DNA from: Streptococcus mitis
Lineage (GTDB): Bacteria; Bacillota; Bacilli; Lactobacillales; Streptococcaceae
Assembly: GCF_001281025.1 (NCBI RefSeq)
Contig: NZ_CP012646.1
Coordinates: 959,001-1,023,000, forward strand
Direction of reading: 5' to 3'
DNA length: 64,000 nucleotides
Numbering within the stretch: the first letter of the stretch is position 1; every line of letters starts with the position of its first letter. The translations under genes were made by a program, and so were the position numbers. The notes beneath the pieces were generated by a model. The model saw only the letters and a program-made list of their open reading frames with translations, was not told the origin of the DNA and searched no databases. Below are positions 1-12,500 of this stretch, piece by piece.

Positions 1-375
1 GAAGAAAATGGAATTCATCTAGCCGTTCAAGGTTGTGAACATGTCAATCGGGCCCTCGTCGTTGAACGTCAGGTGGCAGAGCAGTTTGGTCTGGAAATGG
101 TCAGTGTCCTTCCTACCCTTCATGCAGGAGGTTCAGGTCAGTTGGCAGCCTTCAAGTTTATGCAAGATCCAGTTGAGGTTGAATTTATCAAGGCTCATGC
201 TGGATTGGATATCGGAGACACTGCAATTGGCATGCATGTCAAGCATGTTCAGGTTCCGATTCGCCCTCTTTTGAGAGAAATTGGGCATGCCCATGTAACG
301 GCTCTTGCTAGCCGTCCAAAATTAATTGGAGGTGCGCGTGCGCATTATCCACAAGATTCTATCAGAAAGTCGTGA
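1..375 (+). CDS. UPF0340 (DUF436/YwlG-type) protein, 3' part
   Basis: Only the last 124 codons are present; the reading frame is open from the first base of the window and ends at TGA 373-375. The sequence ([13 protein letters not shown], then [11 protein letters not shown], then [13 protein letters not shown] and [11 protein letters not shown]) matches the UPF0340/TIGR01440 family, whose biochemical role is not known to me. In pneumococcus a gene of this family lies immediately upstream of zmpB, and the same arrangement is seen here. The stop codon overlaps the possible GTG start of the metalloprotease gene (GTGA), so the two may be translationally coupled. Confidence 0.85.
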   Translation, partial: EENGIHLAVQGCEHVNRALVVERQVAEQFGLEMVSVLPTLHAGGSGQLAAFKFMQDPVEVEFIKAHAGLDIGDTAIGMHVKHVQVPIRPLLREIGHAHVTALASRPKLIGGARAHYPQDSIRKS

Positions 376-3300
376 GAATGAAAAAAACAAAACAACAACT
401 AGAAAAAATCACCAAATATTCGATTCGTAAGCTAACTGTTGGGGTAGGTCCTGTAGCAATCGGGGCCTTCCTTTTTGGTGCTAGTACCCTTTCAGTAGAT
501 AAGGTTCAAGCCAATGAAGTCGGCGGTGCTCATAGCGTTCATTACCGTTATTTGGCGGAGCAGGAATTGACCGAGTCTGAAAAAGCCCTGATTCACCATG
601 AGGTTCCTAGAGAATTTCAAGATGATGATATTCTTTATGTAGTTTATCGTAAGAAGGCAACTAACAGACAACAACTTCCTTACACAGGAAGTAAGGAACT
701 AGCTTTGGCAGGTCTTGGCTTGGCAACTGCTTCTCTAGCAGTCTTTTTGGTGTCCAAAAAAGGTCGCAAAGAGGTTCTAGGTGTTCTCTTGATTGGTTCT
801 TTAGGAGCCAGTACCTTTGTACCTTATGGGACATTCGCATTTGAAAATAAAGAATTGCTTTCTTATAACCAAACTATTTCGGCCTCTACACATGAAGGTT
901 TGGCTGAAGGGATTATCCACATTGATGGTTATGAATACATCGGATACTTCAAGGAAGCAGAACTCCATCCATCAAGACCAGCTTCAGCTGAGAAGCCTCA
1001 GTTGCCAGTAGAAAAGCAAAGTGCAAATGAAATCGAGAAAACAGAAGTAGTTCAAGAAACACCTGCTGTCACTCCCCAACCTGTTGTTGAAAAACCTTTG
1101 GCACAAACTCCGGTTGCTCCTGCGGTTGAAGAAAAACCAGTTTCTGCGAATCCTCAGACAAGACAGGAAGAGAGCTTGGTGGAGATTCCTTTTGAAATAA
1201 TCACAAGCCCAGATGCGAATCTAGCAGAAGGACAGACTCGTATCGTCGCAGCCGGAGTAAATGGTCAGCGTCGTCTTGTAACTAAAGTATCAATGGTTAA
1301 TGGTCAAGAAGTTAGAGAAGTCATCGAAGACCAAGTGGTTCAGAATCCTGTGTCACAAGTCATTGCAGTCGGAACTAAGAAAGAGGTACAACCTACCCCA
1401 ACTCCAGTACCACAAGCTGAACCAAGTCACCAAGTAGCTAAAGGTACGCAAGAAGAAGGGAAGGTAGGACAAGCCTTAACACAACCAGAATTGCCAGAGG
1501 CTCCAGTAGAAGCAAAAGGGACTCAAGAAGAAGGGAAGGTAGGACAAGCCTTAACACAACCAGAATTGCCAGAGTATCATGAAGCCAAAGGTGTTCAAGA
1601 AGTAAAAGAAGGCGAGAAGCAAGGCCAAGCTTTAGTACAGCCAAAACTTCCTGAATATAAAGAACCAGTTTCAACAAAGGGAACTCAAGAACCTGGTCAA
1701 GAAGGTCAAGCACCAGTACAAGAAGTAAACCCAGAATATAAAGTAACAACAGGTACAGTTGAGAAGTCTACCGAAAGTGAATTAGATTTCACAACAGAAG
1801 TAGTTCCAGACGATACAAAATATGTGGATGAAGAAGTAGTTGAAACCCCTGGTTCTAAAGGTATCCAAGTTACGAAAACAACTTACGAAACAGTGGAAGG
1901 TGTAGAGACAGATAAAGTTCTTTCTACAACTACAGAAGTGAAAGTGCCTGCCGTTTCTAAAGTCGTTAAAAAAGGAACGAAACCACTTGAAGGAACAGTA
2001 GATGAAACTGAAGAAGTAGAGATTCCTTTTGAAACAAAAACGCAAGAAGATGACACCTTAAAACGCGGGACAGAAGAAGTTGCTCAACAAGGAAAAAACG
2101 GCAAGAAACAAATTACTAAGACGTATAAAACGATTCGTGGTGAAAAAACTACTGAACCACCAACAGTTACTGAAAAAGTAATTGAACAACCTCAAGATAA
2201 AATTATTAAAAAAGGTACAAAAGGATTAGAAAAACCAACTTTAGAATGGGCTAAAACAGATAAAGATGTCTTGAAGAAGAGCGCTACAGCTAGTTATACA
2301 TTGAATAAACCAGCTGGAGTAGAAATTAAATCAATCAAATTAGCGTTAAAAGATAAAGATGGAAAAGTTGTCAAAGAAGTAACAGTTGCTGAAAATAATT
2401 TAAACGCTACTGTAGATAAATTGAAATATTATCAAGGCTACACTCTATCCACAACAATGGTTTATGATCGTGGAGAAGGCGAAGAAACTGAGAAATTAGA
2501 AGATAAACAAATTCAGTTAGACCTTAAAAAAGTTGAAATCAAAAACATCAAAGAAACAAGCTTGATGAGTGTGGACGCTGATGGTAACGAAACAGATACT
2601 AGTTTGCTGACAGAAAAACCAGCTGATCTTGCTCCGCTTTATCTACGAGTGACAACTCATGATAACAAAACAACCAGACTGGCTGTTGATAAGATTGAAG
2701 AAGTCACAGTTGATGGCAAGACTTTGTATAAGGTCACTGCCAAAGCACCTGATTTGATTCAACGTAGAGCTGATGATACACTAAGCGAAGAGTATGTACA
2801 TTACTTTGAAAAACAATTACCGAAGATTGGAAATGTCTATTACAACTTTAAAGAACTCATTGAGGATATGCAAAAAGACCCAACTGGTGAGTTTAAACTT
2901 GGTGCAGATTTGAATGCTGCCAATGTTCCAACACCAAGTAAACAGTATGTAACAGGAACGTTTAAAGGTAAGTTGTCTAGTTATGGGGATAACCGCTTTA
3001 CAATTCATAACCTAGCGCGTCCACTATTCAACCGAGTTGAAAACGCTCATATTCATGACTTCAATCTAGGTAATGTCGATATCAACATGCCTTGGGCTAA
3101 TAAGACAGCACCGCTTGGTGATATGTTTAAAAAGTCAACGATTGAAAATATTAAAGTGACAGGTAACGTAGTAGGTAACAATGATGTTACTGGTATGGTC
3201 AATAAACTGGATGAATCAAACATGCGTAATGTTGCATTTATTGGTAATATTACAAGTGTTGGTAATGCAGGATGGTGGTCTGGTGGACTTGTAAGTGAAA

Positions 3301-6281
3301 GTTGGAGAAGTAACACCGACAACTCTTACATTGATGCATATATTAAAGGGAATAAAGCTAAGGTCGGTGGCCTGGTTGCTAAATTGAATCACGGTGATAA
3401 CCCAATGGACGTTAGTGCATGGGGACGTCTGAAGAATTCCGTGGCAAAAGGTACGATTGATGTGAAAGAACCTCTTGAGACAGGTGGTCTGCTTCATTCT
3501 AACTGGTCGTGGGGGCTTGCTGAAAATAACGTTACCATGATGAAAGTGAAGAATGGTGGTGAGATTCTTTACGGTTCTCGTGATGCAGAGGATGATGATT
3601 ACTTTGGTGCAAACTGGGTTCGAAATAATAATGTATTCGTTAATGGTGTAAGTGAAGGTAAACAATCATATTCTCGCTCTAGTCGTTGGAAGGGTATTTC
3701 CCAAGAAGAAGCCGATGCCAGAATTGCTAAAATGGGAATTACTGCACATGAATATACAATAACTGAACATTTTGTAGATAAGTTAAACCATAAGGCAACA
3801 AAAGCAGATACTTACAAATCTACTCAAGATTATGACGTATCTCGTGAACTTGCTTACCGTAATATTGAAAAACTTCAACCGTTCTACAACAAAGAATGGA
3901 TTGTAAATCAAGGTAATAAGATTCCTGCAGATTCTAAATTACTAAATACGGAAGTTTTATCTGTTACAGGTATGAAAGATGGACAATTTGTGACCGACTT
4001 ATCAGATGCTGACCATATTATGATTCATTACGCTGATAAGACGAAAGAAATTAAGGCTATTACACAGAAAGAATCTAAGGTTCAACAAGTTCGTGAATAT
4101 AGTATTGAAGGATTAGGTGATGTTGTCTATACACCAAACATGGTTGTTAAAGATCGTGCAAATTTGATTAATGATATCAAAGCTAAATTAGCTTCTGTTG
4201 AACTTGATTCAGATGAAGTTCGTAAGATTAATAACAATCCTAAGATGTTATACATGGAAGAAAGCTTCAAAGAAGTAAAAGATAATCTTGATGCTTTAGT
4301 TAAAGCTTTAGTTGAAAATGAAGACCATCAATTAAATACGGACGAAGCAGCTAAACGTGCATTGATTAAAAAAGTTGAAGATAACAAAGCTAAAATCATG
4401 TTAGCTCTGGCTTACTTAAACCAATACTATGGAATTAAATTTGACGGATTAAATATCAAAAATATGATGACCTTTAAACCGGATTTCTACGGTAAGAACG
4501 TTAACGTACTTGATAGATTAATCAGCTTCGCATCAAATGGTAACAACCTAAAAGGTGATCAATCACACGATGCATTTAACAGAGCTCTTGCAAGTGCTAC
4601 TGGTAAAGCTAATTTACACGAATTCCTGAAGTACAACATGGAATTATTCACTAGTGAAACAGATATGAATACTTGGTTCAAGAACAACATTGCAGATAAC
4701 GCTTATGTTGTTGAGAAACAATCATCAAATCCTGATTTTGCGAATAAGAAACATAAATTGTATGAAGTAATTAATAATGGACATCACGGACGTTATATTC
4801 TACCACTTCTGAATCTGAAGAAAGCGCATATGATTTTAATTACAACCTATAATACCATTGCGTTTAGTTCATTTGAGAAATATGGTAAAAATACGGTAGA
4901 AGAACGTGAAGCGTTTAAGAAGCAAGTTGATTTACGTGCGCAAGAACAAATCAATTACTTGGACTTCTGGTCAAGACTTGCTGCTGATAATGTACGAAAT
5001 CAACTTCTTAAGAGTGAGAATATGGTACCATCTGCCATTTGGGATAATCATGATGTACCAGGTCTTGGTTGGGTTGACCGTATGGGACATACTAAGAATG
5101 GCGATTTTGCTCCAATTCGTGAATTCTATGGTCCGACTGATAAGTGGCACGGATACAATGGAATGGGTGCATACGCTTATATCTTCCAAAATCCACAACC
5201 ACAAGAGGCTGTATATTATATCATCTCTAGCATGATTAGTGATTTTGGTACATCTGCATTCACTCACGAAACAACTCACATCAATGACCGTATGGCCTAC
5301 TTAGGAACTTGGCGTCACCGTGAAGGAACAGACGTTGAAGCCTTTGCTCAAGGTATGTTACAATCACCATCAGTCTCAAATCCAAATGGTGAATATGGTT
5401 CCTTAGGATTAAACATGGCGTATGAACGTCAAAATGATGGTAATCAATGGTATAACTATAATCCTAATATGCTAGATAGTCGTCAGAAGATTGACCATTA
5501 CATGAAGAACTATAATGAATCAATGATGATGCTTGATTACTTAGAAGCTGAAGCGGTCATTAAGAAAAATGAAGGAACCAATGATAAGTGGTTCAAGAAA
5601 ATGGATCGAGAATGGCGTTCGAATGCTGATCGTAACAGTCTAAAAGGTAAGCCACATCAATGGGATAAACTTCGTGATTTAAATGATGAAGAGAAAAACA
5701 TGAAGTTAACAACGATTGATCAATTGGTAAACAATAACTTTGTTACCAAGCATGGAATGCCTGGTAATGGACGTTATCGTTCAGAAGGTTTTGACACTGC
5801 TTATCAAACCGTTAATATGATGGCAGGTATCTATGGTGGTAACACAAGTAGAAGTACTGTAGGTTCTATTTCATTTAAACATAATACATTCCGTATGTGG
5901 GGTTACTTTGGTTATCTCGATGGTTTCTTAGGATACGCTTCTAATAAATATAAAGATGCTGCTAAGAAAGAAAACAATGGTTATGTTGGAGATGATTTCA
6001 TCATTAAGAAAGTTTCAAATGGAAGATTCCAAAACTTAGAAGAATGGAAATCTGCTTGGTACCATGAAGTACATGAGAAAGCTCAAAAAGGTTTTGTTGA
6101 AATTGAAATTAATGGTGAGAAAATTTCAACTTATGCAAGACTTCAAGAATTATTTGATGAAGCAGTTGAGAAAGATCTTAAAGGGAATGGATTTGGAAAT
6201 ACAGTTGGTCTGAAAGAAAAAGTTTATAAACAACTCTTACAAAAATCTAATGGATTTACTGGAGATTTGTTTACTAAATAG
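372..6281 (+). CDS. zmpB: ZmpB-like surface zinc metalloprotease (peptidase M26)
   Basis: A 1969-residue secreted zinc metalloprotease of the IgA1-protease/Zmp family. A YSIRK signal sits at residues 16-20. A sortase motif LPYTG (102-106) followed by two hydrophobic segments lies near the N-terminus, as is usual in this family. Next come about four degenerate Pro/Glu-rich repeats (357-460), three G5 modules (about 270-620) and the M26 N and C domains. The zinc site is HETTH at 1632-1636 with the third ligand probably E1656. The start is GTG 372, overlapping the upstream stop, or ATG 378; neither has a clear Shine-Dalgarno. ZmpB is assigned by position between the UPF0340 gene and pabB. The N-terminal region resembles IgA1 protease, so the substrate is uncertain. 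Confidence 0.85.
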   Translation: MRMKKTKQQLEKITKYSIRKLTVGVGPVAIGAFLFGASTLSVDKVQANEVGGAHSVHYRYLAEQELTESEKALIHHEVPREFQDDDILYVVYRKKATNRQQLPYTGSKELALAGLGLATASLAVFLVSKKGRKEVLGVLLIGSLGASTFVPYGTFAFENKELLSYNQTISASTHEGLAEGIIHIDGYEYIGYFKEAELHPSRPASAEKPQLPVEKQSANEIEKTEVVQETPAVTPQPVVEKPLAQTPVAPAVEEKPVSANPQTRQEESLVEIPFEIITSPDANLAEGQTRIVAAGVNGQRRLVTKVSMVNGQEVREVIEDQVVQNPVSQVIAVGTKKEVQPTPTPVPQAEPSHQVAKGTQEEGKVGQALTQPELPEAPVEAKGTQEEGKVGQALTQPELPEYHEAKGVQEVKEGEKQGQALVQPKLPEYKEPVSTKGTQEPGQEGQAPVQEVNPEYKVTTGTVEKSTESELDFTTEVVPDDTKYVDEEVVETPGSKGIQVTKTTYETVEGVETDKVLSTTTEVKVPAVSKVVKKGTKPLEGTVDETEEVEIPFETKTQEDDTLKRGTEEVAQQGKNGKKQITKTYKTIRGEKTTEPPTVTEKVIEQPQDKIIKKGTKGLEKPTLEWAKTDKDVLKKSATASYTLNKPAGVEIKSIKLALKDKDGKVVKEVTVAENNLNATVDKLKYYQGYTLSTTMVYDRGEGEETEKLEDKQIQLDLKKVEIKNIKETSLMSVDADGNETDTSLLTEKPADLAPLYLRVTTHDNKTTRLAVDKIEEVTVDGKTLYKVTAKAPDLIQRRADDTLSEEYVHYFEKQLPKIGNVYYNFKELIEDMQKDPTGEFKLGADLNAANVPTPSKQYVTGTFKGKLSSYGDNRFTIHNLARPLFNRVENAHIHDFNLGNVDINMPWANKTAPLGDMFKKSTIENIKVTGNVVGNNDVTGMVNKLDESNMRNVAFIGNITSVGNAGWWSGGLVSESWRSNTDNSYIDAYIKGNKAKVGGLVAKLNHGDNPMDVSAWGRLKNSVAKGTIDVKEPLETGGLLHSNWSWGLAENNVTMMKVKNGGEILYGSRDAEDDDYFGANWVRNNNVFVNGVSEGKQSYSRSSRWKGISQEEADARIAKMGITAHEYTITEHFVDKLNHKATKADTYKSTQDYDVSRELAYRNIEKLQPFYNKEWIVNQGNKIPADSKLLNTEVLSVTGMKDGQFVTDLSDADHIMIHYADKTKEIKAITQKESKVQQVREYSIEGLGDVVYTPNMVVKDRANLINDIKAKLASVELDSDEVRKINNNPKMLYMEESFKEVKDNLDALVKALVENEDHQLNTDEAAKRALIKKVEDNKAKIMLALAYLNQYYGIKFDGLNIKNMMTFKPDFYGKNVNVLDRLISFASNGNNLKGDQSHDAFNRALASATGKANLHEFLKYNMELFTSETDMNTWFKNNIADNAYVVEKQSSNPDFANKKHKLYEVINNGHHGRYILPLLNLKKAHMILITTYNTIAFSSFEKYGKNTVEEREAFKKQVDLRAQEQINYLDFWSRLAADNVRNQLLKSENMVPSAIWDNHDVPGLGWVDRMGHTKNGDFAPIREFYGPTDKWHGYNGMGAYAYIFQNPQPQEAVYYIISSMISDFGTSAFTHETTHINDRMAYLGTWRHREGTDVEAFAQGMLQSPSVSNPNGEYGSLGLNMAYERQNDGNQWYNYNPNMLDSRQKIDHYMKNYNESMMMLDYLEAEAVIKKNEGTNDKWFKKMDREWRSNADRNSLKGKPHQWDKLRDLNDEEKNMKLTTIDQLVNNNFVTKHGMPGNGRYRSEGFDTAYQTVNMMAGIYGGNTSRSTVGSISFKHNTFRMWGYFGYLDGFLGYASNKYKDAAKKENNGYVGDDFIIKKVSNGRFQNLEEWKSAWYHEVHEKAQKGFVEIEINGEKISTYARLQELFDEAVEKDLKGNGFGNTVGLKEKVYKQLLQKSNGFTGDLFTK
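1440..1574 (+). repeat. 60-bp direct repeat inside zmpB
   Basis: Two 60-bp copies (1440-1499 and 1515-1574) differ at only two positions, both near the 5' end, and are separated by 15 bp. They encode the linker unit [20 protein letters not shown]. Two more diverged copies follow to about 1740. The near identity suggests recent duplication and probable copy-number variation. Confidence 0.85.
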
Positions 6282-6299
6282 TAGATAGGACTAATAGAA

Positions 6300-6342
6300 T
6301 AATAAAAAGGTAGATCAGTTTTATCTGAATCTGCCTTTTTTA
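6300..6342 (+). terminator. Probable terminator after zmpB
   Basis: An imperfect hairpin (AAAAGGTAGATCAG paired with CTGAATCTGCCTTTTT) ends in a T-run 20 nt after the zmpB stop. The next 230 nt to the adhesin are AT-rich and hold only weak promoter matches: a TATAGT at 6510, and tandem TATAAT boxes at 6542 and 6547. Confidence 0.6.
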
Positions 6343-6577
6343 TGTTTTTAAAGTCTTTGGTTGTTAAATTACAAGCATAATTATTGAAAAAATTAATCTA
6401 AATTAGTTTTCTAAAAAGTAACTGAAGTGGGAAGTAATTCCTTATTTTATGGATAGTGAGATCGTTCAAACAACTTGCAAAAATAGCTTAAAAATTATAA
6501 AATTAATGGTATAGTGTTTTATAAATATATATAAAAATCAATATAATATAATGCTGAGAAAGAAAGAGTTATTATAA

Positions 6578-9500
6578 ATGAAGAACAAGATTACTGTTAA
6601 GTCCCTTGAGAATCAGAAAAAAGAAAAGATCATGCGTTTCTCCATTCGTAAATATAGTTTTGGTGCAGCGAGTGTAGCGGTTGCTGCCTTTTTAATGTTT
6701 TTAGGAAATGGGGCAGTTTCTGCGGATCAATTGAAAGTAACTGAAGAGACTTCTAGTAAAGTAGAGTTGGCTCAAGAAGGTGGGGATAAGGCTGAAAATC
6801 AGAGCGAGTCAAAAATCAGTGAACCGAAAATCAGTAAACCAGAATTAGATAAAAATCAACTTGCAAATTATGTTGGTGAAATTGAAGGTAAGATTTCGAG
6901 TGGAGCCTACACCAATAAGACTGAGGAAAGTGTAGTGAGTCTAGCTGCTGAGTTAGCTAGTGCAAAAGCGACATTAGCGAGCGCGAGCACGCAAGAAGAG
7001 TTGACGAACGCCTATCAAAAACTAGTAACTGCTGTTAACTCAAAACTAAGAAATAAGCCGGTTGAGAAAAAAGAAATTGTCTCAACAGATACTACTGAGG
7101 GTAAAGAAACAGTTGGTATCGAAGCTGAGAATACTGAGAAAGCATCAGAATCAAATGCGATTGAAAATACAGGAGCGAATGATTCCCGTAATGGAAGTAA
7201 GATTGAAGCAGATACTACATTCCGTGCAGCTGTCAATCAAGATCCAAAGGTAGATTTCACGTTCTCGATTCCATCTGAGAAGAAAATCTATATCTATAAT
7301 GAAGAGCATTTCTCATTAGAAATTCCAGTATATTCCGAAACAGGAAAGATTCGCTATGCAACTATTAAGAAAGGATCACGACAAAGATTTCCTAATGTTG
7401 CAGGTACGGATAATGACTTGGATGTTGAATTTGGATTCACAGCTAGGGTAATAAACCGAGCGGAAACAGCAGGAGTAACATCGGATGCGAGTCAAGCAAA
7501 TCCTGCAAAAATCGTTATTACGGGTCGTCCAAATGATGTACTGAAAAAGCATCGAGATTATACAAAACAAGAGACCCAAACACTTAATATTGGGACTCGT
7601 TATGTTCAGGTAGTTGATGACCAAGGTAGAGAAAATCTTAAAAAAGGCGATAGTATTGCAGATCCAGGGTATTTCTACTTAGTATTAAAAGCTCAATCTA
7701 AAAAATACGCCCTAAGATCTCAACCTACAGATGAAAAAATTTCTGTAACTAGTTTAACAAATCCAACGGCAGAAGACTTGCAAAAAATCAAAGATAGTAT
7801 TCAACTAGAATATTCAACAACGAACGAAGATGCAAGATTTGCTGATAAACGTGGAACTTTGGTAGAACATCCTGAGGATGTTATCCAATCGGTTAATATA
7901 GTAGGGAATAACATTGTTGTTACATTTACAGACGGCTCTACGAAGACGAAACCAGTAGGAGAGATAGTTAGAAAAAATACTCCTCCGACTGTTAATCTTC
8001 CATATTCAAACGAAGCGAACAGAAATATTTATATCTATTCTGGAGAAGAGACAGATCTGACATTCACTGCAACGGATGAATCTAAGATTAAAGATCTAAA
8101 ACTTCGTGGTCCTGGTGACGTTAACTACAATAACGCAACTAGTTATGGTTTAGCAGTTGGGAAAGTGACAGACAGTGCTCTATCAAGTGGAGAAGGTTCT
8201 GTTTCTGAAGATAAGAAAACCGCAACGATTAAAATGACTGGAACTACTAACCTTACAGCTGACCAAAAATGGACGAGTGTAATCGTTGCTAAAGATGATA
8301 ATAATGGAGAAAGTGCACCTTTCAACGGAAGAATTAATGCCACTACTAATCCTGCAGAACGTCAAAAAATTGAAGGTTATGTTGAGTTTGTTGTAAAAAA
8401 TCAAACTACTAAATATGATATTAAGACTCCAGAAGGAACAGTTAGTGTAGTAGATCCAGCGAATGTTACGGCTGACGAATTTGAAAAAATTAAAGAAAAA
8501 GTAAAAATTGAATACTCTCAAACTAACGATGATGCAAATCTTACAAGTAAAAGAGGACAAGCTGTAGAAATTCAAGCGTCAAGAATTTCTACGATTACAA
8601 AAGATGCTAATGGAAATCTTGTTGTAATGTATAAAGATGGTTCAACTGATACAAAACCTTTATCAGAGTTCACGAGTTTAAATAAACAACCTGCAATTGA
8701 TGCAATTAATACAGCTGCAGACAAAAAAATTGCGGAAATTAATTCAAATACAAATGCAACTGCGGAAGAAAAAGCAGCAGCAATCGAAAAAGTTAATGCC
8801 GATAAGACAAAAGCTTTAACAGCGATTAATGATAATTCGGTAACGACAAAAGCAGCATTAGATAATGCGAAAACATCAGGAACAACTGTGATTAGCAATG
8901 ATAACCCGGTAGTAACTAAGAAAGATACGGCAAAAGCAGCTATTGATACAGCTTTAAGAGAGAAAGCAGCAGCCATCGATACGAATAACGACTTAACGAC
9001 AGAAGAGAAGAATGCAGCAAAAGCAGATGCACAGGCAAAAGCGAATGCAGCAAAAACAGCAATCGATAATGCTACAACAAACGTAGCAGTGGACTCAGCC
9101 CAAACGGCAGGAACGACAAGTGTAAGTTCAGTAACGCCAACAGCGGTAGCGAAACCAGTGGCTAAGAAAGCAATAGATGATGCACTTAAAGCGAAAGAAG
9201 CACAACTTGATGCAAGAAATGATTTAACAACTGAAGAAAAAGAAGCAGCAAAAGCAGATGCACAAGCAAGAGCAACAGCGGCTAAAAATAATATTGATAC
9301 TGCAACAACAAACTCAACAGTAGATAATGCGAAAACTACAGGCGTTGCTGATGTAGAAAGCGTTAATCCGCAAGCAAGCCAAAAGAAAACTGACGCAAAA
9401 AATGCAGTTGATGAAGCGTTAAAAGCAAAAGAAGCAGAGATTGATGCCAATAACGATTTGACTGCTGAAGAAAAATCCAAAGCTAAGGAAGACGCAAAAT

Positions 9501-12500
9501 CCAAAGCAGATGTAGCAAAGCAAGCCATCGACAACGCGACAACAAACGATGCAGTAACTCAAGCTAAAAACGCTGGGGCAATATCAGTAGATTCGGTGAC
9601 TCCAACGCCGGTAGCCAAACCAGCAGCGAAGCAAGCCATCGATGACGCATTAAAAGCTAAGAATGACGCGATTGATTCCAATAACGATTTGACTGCTGAA
9701 GAAAAAGCCAAAGCTAAAGAAGATGCGAAAGCCAAAGCCGATGCAGCGAAGCAAGCAATCGACAACGCGACAACAAACGATGCGGTAGAACAAGCTAAAA
9801 ATGACGGAGCGACAAGTATATCTTCAGTAACTCCAACACCAACAGCTAAACCGGCTGCAAAACAAGCCATCGATGACGCATTGAAAGCTAAGAACGACGC
9901 GATTGATGCCAACAATGACTTAACAGACGAAGAAAAAACTGCGGCGAAAGCTGATGCAAAAGCCAAATCTGACGCAGCGAAGCAAGCAATCGACAAGGCG
10001 ACAACAAATGATGCAGTAACGCAAGCTAAAAACGACGGAGCAACATCAGTAGATTCGGTGACTCCAACTCCGGTAGCGAAGCCAGCTGCAAAACAAGCCA
10101 TCGATGAAGCATTAAAAGCAAAAGAAGCAGCAATAGATGCCAACAATGACTTAACAGCAGAAGAAAAAACAAAAGCTAAAGAAGATGCGAAAGCCAAAGC
10201 AGACGCAGCAAAACAAGCAATTGATCAAGCAACAACAAATGCAGCGGTGGAACAAGCTAAGGCTGATGGAGCAACAAGTGTAGACTCAGTGACACCAACA
10301 GCGCAAGCGAAGCCAGCGGCAAAACAAGCCATCGATGAAGCATTAAAAGCAAAAGAAGCAGCAATAGATGCCAACAATGACTTAACAGCAGAAGAGAAAG
10401 CCAAAGCTAAGGAAGACGCCAAAGCCAAAGCCGATGCAGCTAAACAAGCAATCGATAGCGCAACAACAAACGCAGCGGTAGAACAAGCTAAAAATGACGG
10501 AGCGACAAGTATATCATCAGTCACTCCAACACCAACAGCTAAACCGGCTGCAAAACAAGCAATTGATGACGCATTGAAAGCTAAGAATGACGCGATTGAT
10601 GCCAATAATGACTTAACAGACGAAGAAAAAACTGCGGCGAAAGCTGATGCAAAAGCCAAATCTGACGCAGCGAAGCAAGCAATCGACAAGGCGACAACAA
10701 ATGATGCAGTAACGCAAGCTAAAAACGACGGAGCAACATCAGTAGATTCGGTGACTCCAACTCCGGTAGCCAAACCAGCAGCTAAGAAAGCCATCGATGA
10801 AGCATTAAAAGCAAAAGAAGCAGCAATAGATGCCAACAATGACTTAACAGCAGAAGAAAAAACAAAAGCTAAAGAAGATGCGAAAGCCAAAGCAGACGCA
10901 GCAAAACAAGCAATTGATCAAGCGACAACAAATGCAGCGGTGGAACAAGCTAAGGCTGATGGAGCGACAAGTGTATCTTTAGTAACACCAACAGCGCAAG
11001 CGAAGCCAGCTGCAAAACAAGCCATCGATGAAGCATTAAAAGCAAAAGAAGCAGCAATAGATGCCAACAATGACTTAACAGCAGAAGAGAAAGCCAAAGC
11101 TAAGGAAGACGCCAAAGCCAAAGCCGATGCAGCTAAACAAGCAATCGATAGCGCAACAACAAACGCAGCGGTAGAACAAGCTAAAAATGACGGAGCGACA
11201 AGTATATCTTCAGTCACTCCAACACCAACAGCTAAACCGGCTGCAAAACAAGCAATTGATGACGCATTGAAAGCTAAGAATGACGCGATTGATGCCAATA
11301 ATGACTTAACAGACGAAGAAAAAACTGCAGCTAAAGCAGATGCAAAAGCCAAAGCCGACGCAGCGAAACAAGCAATCGACAACGCAACAACAAACGATGC
11401 AGTTGAGAAAGCTAAAAACGATGGAGTGACAAGTGTATCTTCAGTAAGTCCAACAGCGCAAGCTAAGCCAGCGGCTAAACAAGCAATCGACGATGCATTA
11501 AAAGCTAAGGAAGCAGCAATTGACGCAAACAACGACTTAACAGACGAAGAGAAAACTGCAGCGAAAGCTGATGCGAAAGCCAAAGCCGACGCAGCGAAGA
11601 CTGCAATTGACAATGCAACCACAAACGATACCGTAACGCAAGCTAAAAACGACGGAGCGACAAGTGTATCATCAGTCACTCCAACACCAACAGCTAAACC
11701 GGCTGCTAAGAAGGCCATCGAAGATGCGCTGAAAGCTAAGGAAGCAGCAATCAACGCAAATAATGACTTAACAGACGAAGAAAAAGCCAAAGCTAAGCAA
11801 GAAGCGCAAGACAAGGCAGCTGCAGCGAAACAAGCGATCGATAATGCGACAACAAACGCGGGAGTAGACCAAGCTAAGGCTAATGGAACAACAGAAGTAA
11901 ATAATGTAAATCCAACAGCAGTGGCAAAACCAGCAGCTAAAAAAGCAATCGACGATGCCCTAAAAGCTAAAAATGACGCGATTGATGCTCGAGATAATCT
12001 GACAGCTGAGGAAAAAATAGCAGCTAAGGAAGAAGCTAAAGCCAAAGCCGACGCAGCGAAGACTGCAATCGACAACGCAACCACAAACGATGCAGTAACT
12101 CAAGCTAAAAATGATGGGGCAGCAAGTGTATCTTCAGTGACTCCAACTCCAGTAGCCAAACCAGCAGCTAAGAAAGCAATCGACGATGCATTAAAAGCTA
12201 AGGAAGCAGCGATTGACGCGAACAACGACTTAACAGACGAAGAGAAAACTGCAGCTAAAGCAGATGCAAAAGCCAAAGCCGACGCAGCGAAAACAGCAAT
12301 AGACAACGCGACAACAAATGATGAGGTAGAACAAGCTAAAAATGATGGAGCAACATCGGTAGATTCGGTGACTCCAACTCCAGTAGCGAAACCAGAGGCG
12401 AAGAAAGCAGTAGAAGATGCACTTAAAGCCAAAGAAGCAGAAATCGATGCTCGAGATGATCTGACAGCTGAGGAAAAAACAGCAGCTAAAGAAGAAGCGA

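Noticed and set aside
4906..5279. Frames of about 100 codons on both strands inside zmpB
   Set aside because: They overlap the zinc-site coding region of a complete gene and have no start signals.
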